From Verrucomicrobiota bacterium (lineage in GTDB: Bacteria; Verrucomicrobiota; Verrucomicrobiia; Opitutales; Opitutaceae), in NCBI GenBank assembly GCA_023416735.1, contig JAEZGX010000016.1, positions 1-64,000 of the forward strand: a stretch of 64,000 nt of DNA, given 5' to 3'. A model generated the notes under the pieces. The model saw only the letters and a list, made by a program, of their open reading frames with translations, was not told the origin of the DNA and did not search any database. Made by a program: the position numbers and the translations under genes. How positions within the stretch are numbered: the stretch's first letter is position 1; each line of letters opens with the position of its first letter. Below, one piece after another: positions 1 through 8,897 of this stretch.

Positions 1-68
1 TCCGCCACCGCCCGCGCGGGCGCTCCTTCCACCGCACTAACAGCCGAAAACTCGTTCGCGGTGCTCAT
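1..68 (-). CDS. Possible start of a further protein, cut by the left edge
   Basis: On the minus strand an ATG at 68 opens a frame of 22 codons, beginning MSTANEFSAVSAVEG, that runs off the window. It follows the stop of the neighbouring glycosyltransferase by about 55 bases in the same direction, so it could be the next gene of the glycan locus. No domain can be recognised in so short a piece and no ribosome-binding site is visible, so this may be a chance frame. Confidence 0.4.
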   Translation of the reverse strand, partial: MSTANEFSAVSAVEGAPARAVA

Positions 69-122
69 TTTGATACAGCCGACTTGGTCGGATTCGAAAA
101 TCGTTCGTTCTTCAACGGCCTG

Positions 123-1124
123 CTAGAGCAGAGAACTATAGATCCGGTCGAGCTCCAGTCCGGAGATCTCCGCCGAACAGGTTCTGGAAAGATGCTCAGA
201 AAGTAGCGGCTGGAACGGATCGCCGTGCATTGCTAGTTCCAACTTTTGCGCTATGTCTCTGATACACAGCGGATCCACAAAGTGAGCGAGGCGGCCGAAG
301 TAGTCGGGAGGCCCCCCCAGTTTGGTGACGACAATCTCACATCCCAGCGCGCCGGCCTCCAGCGCTGCAAGCCCCACTCCTTCGTTCAGGCTCGGCAGCG
401 CGAATGCCTTAGCCTTGGACATCAGCCCCACCAAGGCTTGATCACTCTGAAATCCCAAGAATTTCACCGCATGGCCTGACGCCCTTAAGCGGAGCCTTTC
501 GAATTCGTCTTTATTTCCAGGATTTCCCGCAATCCATAGCTCTACGCCCGCGAGCCTCGCAGCATCGATCAGTCGCTCCACATTCTTCCGCTTCTGCGTA
601 AATGAACTTACATGGAGACAAACTGATAGCCGATCTCTATTGGTCTTGGCGACACTACCTAGAGTCCTAAATCCTATCATCACCTTTCGGATACGACCTC
701 GCGGCACGCCCAATCCAACTTCGATCATGGCCGACTCGTGATTCGACCGGCTTATAACAAGGTCAGAAAGCAGCGCAGCATCCCGTGTAATAACATTCTC
801 TGTTCGAAGGCGCAGCGGCTTGATCTGAAGCCCTGCGGCAATCCGGTAAAGGAATGGTGGCTGATTGCTGTCGATGATCGGCGAGAACACGAGACGCCTT
901 ACTCTGCCGCGAAGCGGAGGCACAACATTACGCAGCCAGTCACCCCCTTGGAAGACGTGAATCAGAGAATACGTGCTCCAATCATAATCGCCGCACGGCT
1001 CCAACAGATCAACCACATGCCCTCTCCGCTCTAACTCGATTTTCCATGAGATCGCCTGCTGGCGAATTCCGTTGGATCTGCCGGAAACTATTGTTCCTGG
1101 CGACAGCAAGTAACCGATCTTCAT
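123..1124 (-). CDS. Glycosyltransferase, GT4/GT1 type (GT-B fold)
   Basis: Predicted 333-residue cytoplasmic glycosyltransferase that would add a sugar from a nucleotide donor to a lipid-linked glycan. The C-terminal half carries the family signature: a segment beginning SFTQKRKNVERLIDA, then WIAGNPG, and the donor-binding EGVGLAALEA motif with its two glutamates seven apart. The start MKIGYLLSPG at 1124 is chosen because it overlaps the stop of the upstream gene (ATGATG arrangement); a longer reading from 1181 would run far into that gene. It is the last complete gene of the minus-strand glycan locus. Donor and acceptor cannot be read from sequence. Confidence 0.88.
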   Translation of the reverse strand: MKIGYLLSPGTIVSGRSNGIRQQAISWKIELERRGHVVDLLEPCGDYDWSTYSLIHVFQGGDWLRNVVPPLRGRVRRLVFSPIIDSNQPPFLYRIAAGLQIKPLRLRTENVITRDAALLSDLVISRSNHESAMIEVGLGVPRGRIRKVMIGFRTLGSVAKTNRDRLSVCLHVSSFTQKRKNVERLIDAARLAGVELWIAGNPGNKDEFERLRLRASGHAVKFLGFQSDQALVGLMSKAKAFALPSLNEGVGLAALEAGALGCEIVVTKLGGPPDYFGRLAHFVDPLCIRDIAQKLELAMHGDPFQPLLSEHLSRTCSAEISGLELDRIYSSLL

Positions 1125-2113
1125 CATTTCGAAGCGCGAGCAACTTTCCAACAGAGGCCTATCAAGCGGCACTGCAGCCACCGAGAAACGACCGCCGCTC
1201 GAATACCTAAAACCTTGTAGATCAAACGGAAGAGTCGGCCTCCCACCGTCATATCAGCTCTACCCGCTCCAGCCTCTAGGCCATAGCTAACTGCCCTCAT
1301 CCCCATCTTTAGATCATGCTGAGCAATTTGATAGCCCCCCACAAAGAACCATCGATTACGAATCGCCCGCAAGACCCTTTCATTTTGCCGCAGTTCGCCT
1401 AATTCACGGGTAATCTTGAGCGAGGCTCGCACACGACTGTCCAGCACTGCTGTAGAACAACCCCGGCTGACGTTTCCCTCTCCCGGGCAACGATAGGCCA
1501 CGAGCACAGAGTCCACAAAGCGGACCGCCCCGCACCTTAGAAGAACTCGGCCAAAATAATCGCCATCCTGATCTGCTTTCAGGGAATTATCCCACAAGCC
1601 GACTCTCCGAAGCAGTTCGGCCGGGCAGAGCCAACAATGCGGTAGGAATGTGTAGGACGACATCCAGATATCAGTCAGCAGGCTGGATCCCTCCTCATAG
1701 TTCCGCCAGTAGGGTTGTCGAACAGGCGGCAGCACGGAGCCGTCTTGTTCAAGATAGAACCAGCCGCAGGTCGCTACTGCCTCGGGCCCGTGTCCGCACA
1801 AAGCTGTTAGCTGGGCCTGGATCTTCGTCGGGTCACTAAGGACATCATCTGCATCCAAAAATTGGATGTAGTCCCCTGTCGCCATCGCCAGCCCAGTATT
1901 GCGTGCAGCACTGCCGCCCCGATTTGGGCCGGTCTGCCACTTGATCTTTCCTTCATAGGTCCGGATGCGGGGCAAGCTGCCGTCGGTGGAGCCATCGTCC
2001 ACTACAATGATTTCTTTCCGAGCCCACGTCTGATCCAATGCACTGCGGATCGCATGATCGACCCAGCGCTCCGCATTATAGCAGGGGATGATAATGCTAA
2101 CCAAAGGGTTCAT
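1124..2113 (-). CDS. Glycosyltransferase family 2
   Basis: Predicted 329-residue GT-A glycosyltransferase. The start MNPLVSIIIPCYNAE at 2113 begins directly with the GT2 fold and lies 26 bases after the previous stop; the longer frame from 2218 would overlap that gene by 79 bases. Visible motifs are VVDDGSTDGS (nucleotide binding), GSAARNTGL and the metal-binding FLDADD. The C-terminal part has a basic, amphipathic tail that may sit at the membrane. Its stop overlaps the start of the next glycosyltransferase, so the two are translationally coupled. Acceptor and donor are unknown. Confidence 0.9.
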   Translation of the reverse strand: MNPLVSIIIPCYNAERWVDHAIRSALDQTWARKEIIVVDDGSTDGSLPRIRTYEGKIKWQTGPNRGGSAARNTGLAMATGDYIQFLDADDVLSDPTKIQAQLTALCGHGPEAVATCGWFYLEQDGSVLPPVRQPYWRNYEEGSSLLTDIWMSSYTFLPHCWLCPAELLRRVGLWDNSLKADQDGDYFGRVLLRCGAVRFVDSVLVAYRCPGEGNVSRGCSTAVLDSRVRASLKITRELGELRQNERVLRAIRNRWFFVGGYQIAQHDLKMGMRAVSYGLEAGAGRADMTVGGRLFRLIYKVLGIRAAVVSRWLQCRLIGLCWKVARASK

Positions 2114-2139
2114 CGCGAATTTCGCTCCGACAATTCCGT

Positions 2140-3141
2140 TCAACATTCGGGACAGATTCGATCTTGAACCCTCTTCCGAACCGTCTGAATCAGCCAACTC
2201 GCAAACCCCGGACAGCATAGCGACTGCTTGACCGCCACCAACACCTTGGCCAACCCGCGGGCCCTACTCAGCGTCGCAAACGCCGTGTGCATTCGAATCT
2301 CCCGGTCTATGATCGCCTGAACCGCCGGCGATGCCGCCGGGCGGTAAGCTTTTAGTTTGCTGATCACATGCAGGCTGGGATTGTAATTGGAGCGTTTTAT
2401 AGCATTCCAGAGTCCGTTCGAATGCACGCGATATACCGCGGTAACATCGGGCATAATATGACAATGGGAGCCGTCCGAGAGCAGCCGGATTAACAAAGTC
2501 CAGTCACCGGACAGGACATTGTTGATCCAGTCAGGTGGATTCGCCACCACCGAGCGCCTATACATAAGAGTCACGGTATTTACCGCCACCCATCCGTGCA
2601 GGAGAAAACCGGTATCGATCCGGGTGAGCGATGCAGGAGGATTGATGGATGATCCAACCTCACGCATCACCAAGGCCCTGGTGGCGCAAACATTGCAGTC
2701 CTTATTTGCCTCAAGAAAATCGACCTGTTTCTGTAATTTTAGTGGATCGATCCAGAAGTCGTCTCCTTCGCATAGCGCCTGATACTCTCCGCGGCACGCC
2801 TCGTTGGTTTTTCGCCCATTGTATTTTCCGGTCATTCGGCCGTCCACATATATTTTGTCCTTCGCCTGACGAAGAAACAGGCGGATCTTGCCGGGATATC
2901 GGGCCGCGTATTCCTTGCAAATCTCCCTCGTGCCATCGGTCGAATCGTCCTCGCCGATGCACAACTCAAAATTGAAGTTCGTCCGCTGCATCAACACTCC
3001 TTCAATCGCTTGGCGAATATATGAAGCATGGTTATAGGTGGACATCCGCACCGACACCTTGACGTCATGAGGGACACTGTTGGGCTGTTCGTCTGGATCC
3101 AGGGGATTAAACGCCATTTTTATGGAAAATTGTGCGGGCAT
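2140..3141 (-). CDS. Glycosyltransferase family 2
   Basis: Predicted 333-residue glycosyltransferase with an N-terminal GT2 domain: VSVRMSTYNHASYIRQ, then IGEDDSTDGT and the DXD-like CEGDDFW. A start at 3141 (MPAQFSIKMAF) lies two bases after the flippase stop; MAFNPLDPDE at 3117 is an equally possible start, and no ribosome-binding site decides between them. A frame extending to 3330 would overlap the flippase and is rejected. It sits between the flippase and a second GT2 gene, so it most likely assembles the repeat unit exported by that flippase. Confidence 0.87.
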   Translation of the reverse strand: MPAQFSIKMAFNPLDPDEQPNSVPHDVKVSVRMSTYNHASYIRQAIEGVLMQRTNFNFELCIGEDDSTDGTREICKEYAARYPGKIRLFLRQAKDKIYVDGRMTGKYNGRKTNEACRGEYQALCEGDDFWIDPLKLQKQVDFLEANKDCNVCATRALVMREVGSSINPPASLTRIDTGFLLHGWVAVNTVTLMYRRSVVANPPDWINNVLSGDWTLLIRLLSDGSHCHIMPDVTAVYRVHSNGLWNAIKRSNYNPSLHVISKLKAYRPAASPAVQAIIDREIRMHTAFATLSRARGLAKVLVAVKQSLCCPGFASWLIQTVRKRVQDRICPEC

Positions 3142-3143
3142 AA

Positions 3144-4619
3144 TTATGCCAAGATGAGCTTTCCAAACGCGTGTTGCAGCCCTCCCGGAAGTCGGGCGCT
3201 CCACAATCGCAGCTCGCCCTTGATATCTTCGGGCATCAATCGCATCGCCAAAACCGTGACAAGGCCGGCGATCATCAACCCAACGGCCAAGCGCGTTGCG
3301 GGTGCCAAATCCAGGAGCAGGCCGACGCAAGCAGTCGTCGCATAGAGCAACGCACCCAACCCGAGAGATGGGCCGATGTCCCTCATCTGCTCTCCAGATC
3401 CGTAGCTGATGATCTTTTTGGTATAATGCGTGTTGGTCAGCAGCGCGAGGAGGCTCGTTACTATCATGCCGCCGATCATGGCATAGAGACCGTATCGATA
3501 CGTGATTACGATATTGGCGATCGTGGTGAGCTTCTTGATCACTTCAACCTTGAGGAAAAGATCACTCCGGCCCGTAGCTTGGAGAAGGCTGAGGTTCCCG
3601 GCGTGCAAGGGATACAGCGCGCCGCTCACGCACAGCAACTGCAGCATGGGAACGCAGGGCAGCCATTTTTCGCCCACCAAAACCAGCACTAGTGGCTCGG
3701 CCAATCCGGCCATCACCGCCATCCCCGGTATGGCCACGAGAGCCGACAGCTGCAGGCTCCGCTTCAGGATCTTTCTCATCAAGGCATGATCCTGTTGAAC
3801 CGAGGACAACACGGGGAATGTCACGCTTCCCACGATGCTTTGCAGAGTAGTGATCGGCAGCTCACGCATGGCTTTCGCCCGCTGAAAGAATCCAACGTCG
3901 ATCGGCGAAAAAGCCCTGCCGATCACCAGCAGATAGATATTGTTGAACCCTTGGTAAAGCAGGCCCGACACCGCGAGCTTTGACCCGTAGGAGAACAGCA
4001 CTCCGAAACGCGAGGTATCGAATACGGGCTTGGGAAGCCACCTCGTCTGATACCACGAGCAAATACTGCCCAAGGCCTTCTGGCTTAATGTTTGGCCAAC
4101 CAAGGCCCACACTCCGAATCCCTGCAACGCGAGCGTTATACCGAACAATCCCGAAACCAGCGTGGCCGGGGTGGAAATCCAGAATAGTTTTTTGAACGCG
4201 AGTTGCTTCCGCAATATTGAGCGGTGCACCGTTCCTAACGAGCTTAGGACCAGACCAAGGCCAAGCACCGCCAGCACTTCTGCCAAAGCCGGCTGATTGT
4301 AGAAAGATGCCACCCACGGCCCGGCTAGCCAAAGGACAGCAGCTAATAGAGTCGCCGCAGCCAGATTGAATATAAAGACGGTGGATAAATCGGCATCCGT
4401 GATATCCGTCCGCTGCACGATCGCGGAGCCCAAGCCCGACTCTACGAGAACGTTGCTGATCACGACGAAAACCGTCACCATCGCCAACAGGCCGAAGTGC
4501 TCGGGTCCGAGGATTCGCGCCAGGACGATCTGGACCGCAAAGACCACGCCTGTTTGGCTGAGTCGCTCCAGCGCGCTCCACAACACACCCGACGTCGCTT
4601 TTTTCCTCAACGATGTCAC
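3144..4619 (-). CDS. Polysaccharide flippase, Wzx/MVF-like (oligosaccharide transporter)
   Basis: A 491-residue integral membrane protein with about a dozen hydrophobic segments and an N terminus typical of Wzx/WzxC-type exporters: WSALERLSQTGVVFAVQ followed by LARILGPEHFGLLAM. Such proteins flip undecaprenyl-linked repeat units across the inner membrane. The start codon is GTG at 4619 with a GGAG only two bases upstream, so the exact start is uncertain. It lies 70 bases downstream of the ATP-grasp gene and almost touches the following glycosyltransferase, fitting one operon. No Wzy polymerase is recognised in this window. Confidence 0.9.
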   Translation of the reverse strand: MTSLRKKATSGVLWSALERLSQTGVVFAVQIVLARILGPEHFGLLAMVTVFVVISNVLVESGLGSAIVQRTDITDADLSTVFIFNLAAATLLAAVLWLAGPWVASFYNQPALAEVLAVLGLGLVLSSLGTVHRSILRKQLAFKKLFWISTPATLVSGLFGITLALQGFGVWALVGQTLSQKALGSICSWYQTRWLPKPVFDTSRFGVLFSYGSKLAVSGLLYQGFNNIYLLVIGRAFSPIDVGFFQRAKAMRELPITTLQSIVGSVTFPVLSSVQQDHALMRKILKRSLQLSALVAIPGMAVMAGLAEPLVLVLVGEKWLPCVPMLQLLCVSGALYPLHAGNLSLLQATGRSDLFLKVEVIKKLTTIANIVITYRYGLYAMIGGMIVTSLLALLTNTHYTKKIISYGSGEQMRDIGPSLGLGALLYATTACVGLLLDLAPATRLAVGLMIAGLVTVLAMRLMPEDIKGELRLWSARLPGGLQHAFGKLILA

Positions 4620-4689
4620 AACTCCACCAGCATTTCTTCAGCAGCGTGCGGCACGCACGATCTCGTCTCCAGGCCCTCGAATGCACAGG

Positions 4690-5724
4690 TCATGACACGA
4701 GCACGGGTGTCCGCAGAAAGCGCGGAACCAGATCCTTGAACGCGCTAAAACGATAATCTCCGGTTTTCAGGAACGGAGTCCCATCTTCATCGTTCAGCCA
4801 CGCCACGATCGCTCCGGGGACGTCAAAGCCCGCGAGGTGGTGAAAGGGATAGTCACCGGTAAACCGCGGATTAACATCGATCACCAGAGGCTTCCCGCCC
4901 TGCATCTTGACATCCACTCCCAGCCAGCCGCGGTGCCCCACAAGCGAGGAAAGCCGCCCAATAAGCGAACTGAACTGCGAAGCATCCACGCCCTCCACCG
5001 TATCCGTCTCGCCCGCGCGCATCGTCCGCACCTTGATGGCCCCACCCGTCGCAAGCCTTCCGCTCAGGTCGTTGATGATGCCGAGACAATACTCGTCTCC
5101 GCTCAGATACTCCTGCATAACGACGGACTCGCCCGGCGTGCAGCGGGCGAACATCGACACTCCCGCCGCCTCCGCCTCGCGCGTGGCGCGCGCGTGAACC
5201 ACGGTAAGTTCATCCCACTCCCGGCAAATCGAGGCTCCGAGTGAGCCGAAGCCCATCCGGGCTTTGACGAAGATAGGATAGTGCACGCTTCCCTCCTCCA
5301 AATCCTCACGGATGTCATCCAGCCGGATCCAAGTGCGCGGTGTGCCAATGCCGCGTTCCGCAAGCACCCGTCCGCATTCGTGCTTGTCGAGGCTAATGCG
5401 AGCCCATTCCGCCCTCGGCAGAAACGCCACAATACCTCGCGCTGAGAACGCCTCCAAATGCGGGGCAAGCGCCAACGTGTCCAAATCATGCAAGGAGAAG
5501 ATCGCCCGGATATCATACTCCTCGCAGATGCGCAGAATCGATTCGACATAACTCGGACGCCAGGATTGCTCCACCACCAACGCCTCATCCGCCACCAGCA
5601 TTGCCGGGGAGTCCGGAAAACAGTTAGCGCAAACGACCTTCCCCCGGCCACGCAAGGCCGCCCGAAAGTAATCCACCAAATAACTGCGGCGCCCAGCGCT
5701 CGTCAGAAGAATGTTACAGGGCAT
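4690..5724 (-). CDS. ATP-grasp domain enzyme (carbamoyl-phosphate-synthase-large-chain-like)
   Basis: A 344-residue soluble protein. The N-terminal NILLTSAGRRSYLVDYF region is the pre-ATP-grasp fold, followed by FVKARMGFGSLGAS (ATP-binding loop), MQEYLSGDEYCLG and the metal-binding DVNPRFTGDYP near the C terminus. ATP-grasp enzymes join a carboxylate to an amine through an acyl-phosphate. Next to an aminotransferase and a WbqC gene, a role in amide decoration of an amino sugar is plausible but is inference. A 147-base spacer of lower GC separates it from the epimerase gene, with no obvious promoter. Confidence 0.82.
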   Translation of the reverse strand: MPCNILLTSAGRRSYLVDYFRAALRGRGKVVCANCFPDSPAMLVADEALVVEQSWRPSYVESILRICEEYDIRAIFSLHDLDTLALAPHLEAFSARGIVAFLPRAEWARISLDKHECGRVLAERGIGTPRTWIRLDDIREDLEEGSVHYPIFVKARMGFGSLGASICREWDELTVVHARATREAEAAGVSMFARCTPGESVVMQEYLSGDEYCLGIINDLSGRLATGGAIKVRTMRAGETDTVEGVDASQFSSLIGRLSSLVGHRGWLGVDVKMQGGKPLVIDVNPRFTGDYPFHHLAGFDVPGAIVAWLNDEDGTPFLKTGDYRFSAFKDLVPRFLRTPVLVS

Positions 5725-5871
5725 CTAAATAATTAATCGCCGGCATGAGCGACTGCGGAGCCAACATCACCCCGTTCTGACTTAGTATCCTCAACAAATA
5801 GCAAACGATCGATTCGCGTGCATCCGGCACGCAGACGCTTCGTTATCCTCACGGAGCATTTTAATCCCAAC

Positions 5872-6882
5872 CTACTTAATGTCGATTGAGATGTGATCCC
5901 CCCACAGACGCCGGAATGGGTTAGTGGTCATCTCACGCTTAAAATCCTGCAAGAGCGATTGGTAGTCATACCTAGGTGAGAATCCCAACTCGGTCTTCGC
6001 TTTGCTGATATCATGAACAAACTGGCGGCCGTGCGGCAAATCCGGTCGATATACGACTTCAGATCTCCGTCCCTCTTCGCAAAAAACATCAACTATCCCC
6101 CTAATCTGCTCCTCTAAGCTAACACCCTTTCCTGTTCCAACATTATAGATCCCTCCCTCACGCTCGGAATTCAGCGCGCATCGTATAAGTTCTGCCAGGT
6201 CTTTCACATACACGACCTCCTTCCGCTTTCGTGGATCGCCCCAGATCTCGATCGGCAGGCCGCGCAACGCTCTTTCCATGATCAGCCGGTATCCCATGGG
6301 CCGCGGCTCGCCATCCACGCAATAATATGGATCCGGGGTGTAGCCATAAATGGTCGGCAGTCTCAGAACAAATCGACGCAGCCCAAATTGATGGAAGTAG
6401 TGCTCAATCAGATCGACCGCCGCATTCTTGCATATCGTATACACCGCGTGATCGCCCCGAACCGGAAACTTCCTCACGATATCATCGGGGATCAAATCCG
6501 TCCCTCCCATGAGATGATTACTGTCAGCCCGGCTGTGTGAGAAGACAATACTGCCAGCACTCGCGGCGCGAGCATAGTCCAGCACATTGAGGGTTCCATT
6601 CACGATCTCGCTCACGTATTGCGCAGGATCATAGCCCCTCATCTTAGCGGGCATGGGCCCGGCGAGATGAACAACTCCGTCGATCTTTCGCGGCAGCCTC
6701 GCCAGTTCCGAGGCATTCTTCACATCCGCTGAAATATACTCGATACCCTGGCCGACAAAGAATCCACCATCGCTGGCCCGGCGTCCCACGGCTACCACTC
6801 GCCATCTGGCCTCCTTGAGACTAATGGCGGTATACGCCCCCACCAGACCGGTAGCGCCAAAAATGCATACTGTTTTATTCAT
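5872..6882 (-). CDS. NAD-dependent nucleotide-sugar epimerase/dehydratase (extended SDR)
   Basis: A 336-residue extended short-chain dehydrogenase. It shows the NAD-binding IFGATGLVGAYT loop, VVHLAGP, the catalytic YTICK (Y-x3-K), LRLPTIYGYTPDP and a C-terminal VGTGKGVSLEEQ segment, all typical of UDP/GDP/dTDP-sugar epimerases, dehydratases and reductases. Its 5' end overlaps the 3' end of the WbqC gene by eight bases, indicating coupled translation. It probably forms one of the activated sugars of the surface glycan. The exact reaction is undetermined. Confidence 0.87.
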   Translation of the reverse strand: MNKTVCIFGATGLVGAYTAISLKEARWRVVAVGRRASDGGFFVGQGIEYISADVKNASELARLPRKIDGVVHLAGPMPAKMRGYDPAQYVSEIVNGTLNVLDYARAASAGSIVFSHSRADSNHLMGGTDLIPDDIVRKFPVRGDHAVYTICKNAAVDLIEHYFHQFGLRRFVLRLPTIYGYTPDPYYCVDGEPRPMGYRLIMERALRGLPIEIWGDPRKRKEVVYVKDLAELIRCALNSEREGGIYNVGTGKGVSLEEQIRGIVDVFCEEGRRSEVVYRPDLPHGRQFVHDISKAKTELGFSPRYDYQSLLQDFKREMTTNPFRRLWGDHISIDIK

Positions 6883-7573
6883 TCTTTAGGAAATATTGAG
6901 AGATCATCGAAAGCCCCTCGTTGGGAGAAACGTGCATCAACACATCGATGATCGACAGTCCGCTATGAAATGGTGCAGGCCGCGGATATTCGGGCAGCGT
7001 TGGCTCGATGAAATAGAGATCGAACCCCGCATTCTTGAACTCTACGGAATTATACAACTCCCTCCCTCCTGGCGCGTTCACATAAGTGTCCGCCTTTTCA
7101 GCGCGAAGTATGGAAAAAAGACGCTCCACCCTGCCAATCCCCCGGCTTTCAGGGTAACTTTCGGAGCTGACTGCTACGGCTCGGTCCAAGCCAACATACT
7201 GCATGCAAGACACGACACTTTCCTGGCTCATAGCTGCTATGCTGCACGTCTCCATCCCGAGGACCTTCTCGACAACCGGGAAGAACGAATCGAAATACGG
7301 CGCCTTTCGGTAATTTTGCTCGATCGATCTCAACACCTTGCGCCCCCCTCCCGGGACAACCATAACCTCGTTGATGGGCGTTTCGGTTCTGGCCCCGGTG
7401 ACCGGAACAGTAAAGTAGCGACGCTCGTCTCCGACACACAGGCAGTTACGGTTTATCCAACCCTGCTTGATGTATGAAACGTCGTCGTAGAACACAAACT
7501 TATCGACTGAATCGATAAGCTGGAAGTAACCGATATACGGAAACAGGTATGGCTGCATTATAGCGACTTTCAT
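6875..7573 (-). CDS. WbqC family protein
   Basis: A 232-residue soluble protein that opens with the family signature MKVAIMQPYLFPYIGYFQL and continues with FVFYDDVSYIKQGWINRN. WbqC proteins are found in O-antigen and capsule loci next to sugar aminotransferases; their reaction is not firmly established to my knowledge. An AAGGA lies seven bases before the ATG, one of the few plausible ribosome-binding sites in this locus. It is 16 bases downstream of the DegT aminotransferase and overlaps the epimerase gene, so the three should be made together. Confidence 0.88.
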   Translation of the reverse strand: MKVAIMQPYLFPYIGYFQLIDSVDKFVFYDDVSYIKQGWINRNCLCVGDERRYFTVPVTGARTETPINEVMVVPGGGRKVLRSIEQNYRKAPYFDSFFPVVEKVLGMETCSIAAMSQESVVSCMQYVGLDRAVAVSSESYPESRGIGRVERLFSILRAEKADTYVNAPGGRELYNSVEFKNAGFDLYFIEPTLPEYPRPAPFHSGLSIIDVLMHVSPNEGLSMISQYFLKNE

Positions 7574-7589
7574 GGCGTTTCCTTACGGT

Positions 7590-8801
7590 TTACGACCCGC
7601 TCCCGCCGCTAAGGCTTGATCCAGATTCTCCACCTTCCCTGCAGCAAACTGCACTATGAATCGTAGAGCATATTTTATCGATATCCTCGCGGCTCACGGC
7701 GCTGCCCGTCGGCAATATAATAACCTTCGCAGCCACACGCTCGGACACAGGCAATAACACGCCGGCATTGGGGTAATACGAACGATACGGCTCCATTCGA
7801 TGGCAGCCGGGCCAGAAGTATTTTCTGGCGAGCACGTTTTCCGCGTGCAGCACCTTTATCAGATGATCACGGCTCACGCCCAGGAGATCCTCATCGATCT
7901 CCACCACAATATACTGAAAGTTCGCCTCTTCGTTTTCTCCGATCGTGAGCAACTTCAACCCCTGGATGTCCTTGAGCCCGGCCCGATAGGCTTCGTAGTT
8001 GCGGCGATTGATCGCGATGAGCTCGTCGATGCGCTTGAAGTTGTGCAATCCCATCGCGGCGCACACCTCTGTCATCTTTCCGTTGGTCCCGATATAAACG
8101 ACATTGTCGAAGCCCTTGAATCCAAAGTTCTTCATCAGGCGGATGCGCTGAGCCAGCCCGTCGTCGTTGGTCGCAATGGCCCCGCCTTCGAAGGAGTTCA
8201 GAAACTTCGTCGCGTGAAAACTGAAGATTTCCGCGCACCCGAAATTGCCGACCCGCTGGCCTTTATAGGTGGAGCCGAAAGCGTGGGCCGCATCGAAAAG
8301 CAGCTGCAAACCATGTTTGCGCGCGATCTCCGCGATCGGATCGACATCACAAGCCTGGCCCCACAGGTGGGTCGCAATGATACCCGTCGTGCGAGGCGTG
8401 ATATGGCGCTCGATCGCGGCCGGATCCAATGTGTGCGTGCGGGGATCGATGTCGGCGAACACGGGCGTGATCTCCTGCCACTGCAACGCATGCGCCGTGG
8501 CCACAAAGGTGTAGGAGGGCACGATCACTTCGCCCTTCAGGCCCGCTGCACGAATCGCCAGCTCCAGACCGATCGTCGCATTGCACACCGCGATGCAGTG
8601 CTTCACTCCCAGATACTCGGCAACGGTGTGCTCGAACTCGCGCACCACGGGGCCGTTGTTCGTCAGCCAGTTTCGGTCGAGGATCTCCTCCACGCGCTTC
8701 AAGAACAACTCGCGTTGCAGCACGTTCGGACGACCAACATGCAACGGTTCCTTGAACAGGGGCTCACCGCCGAAGCAGGCGAGTTTTCGAGACGGTAGCA
8801 T
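7590..8801 (-). CDS. DegT/DnrJ/EryC1/StrS aminotransferase (PLP, nucleotide-sugar)
   Basis: A 403-residue PLP-dependent aminotransferase that would convert a keto group of a nucleotide-activated sugar to an amine. The internal-aldimine lysine is in FSFHATKFLNSFEGG, and VPSYTFVATAHAL, DAAHAFGS and MTEVCAAMGL are standard family motifs. The start MLPSRKLACFGG at 8801 is preferred over an upstream start at 8870 because it aligns with family N termini. Downstream WbqC, epimerase and ATP-grasp genes suggest a modified amino-dideoxy sugar as the product. The C-terminal Gly/Ser-rich tail is probably disordered. Confidence 0.9.
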   Translation of the reverse strand: MLPSRKLACFGGEPLFKEPLHVGRPNVLQRELFLKRVEEILDRNWLTNNGPVVREFEHTVAEYLGVKHCIAVCNATIGLELAIRAAGLKGEVIVPSYTFVATAHALQWQEITPVFADIDPRTHTLDPAAIERHITPRTTGIIATHLWGQACDVDPIAEIARKHGLQLLFDAAHAFGSTYKGQRVGNFGCAEIFSFHATKFLNSFEGGAIATNDDGLAQRIRLMKNFGFKGFDNVVYIGTNGKMTEVCAAMGLHNFKRIDELIAINRRNYEAYRAGLKDIQGLKLLTIGENEEANFQYIVVEIDEDLLGVSRDHLIKVLHAENVLARKYFWPGCHRMEPYRSYYPNAGVLLPVSERVAAKVIILPTGSAVSREDIDKICSTIHSAVCCREGGESGSSLSGGSGS

Positions 8802-8897
8802 GGTTTTCACTGGATGATAAAACGACGGGGCTTGTTGGGAAATTCGTTCGCGGGCTAATAGTCTCCTCACGAGGTAAGCGGGCTGAGCTCGAGTTGC

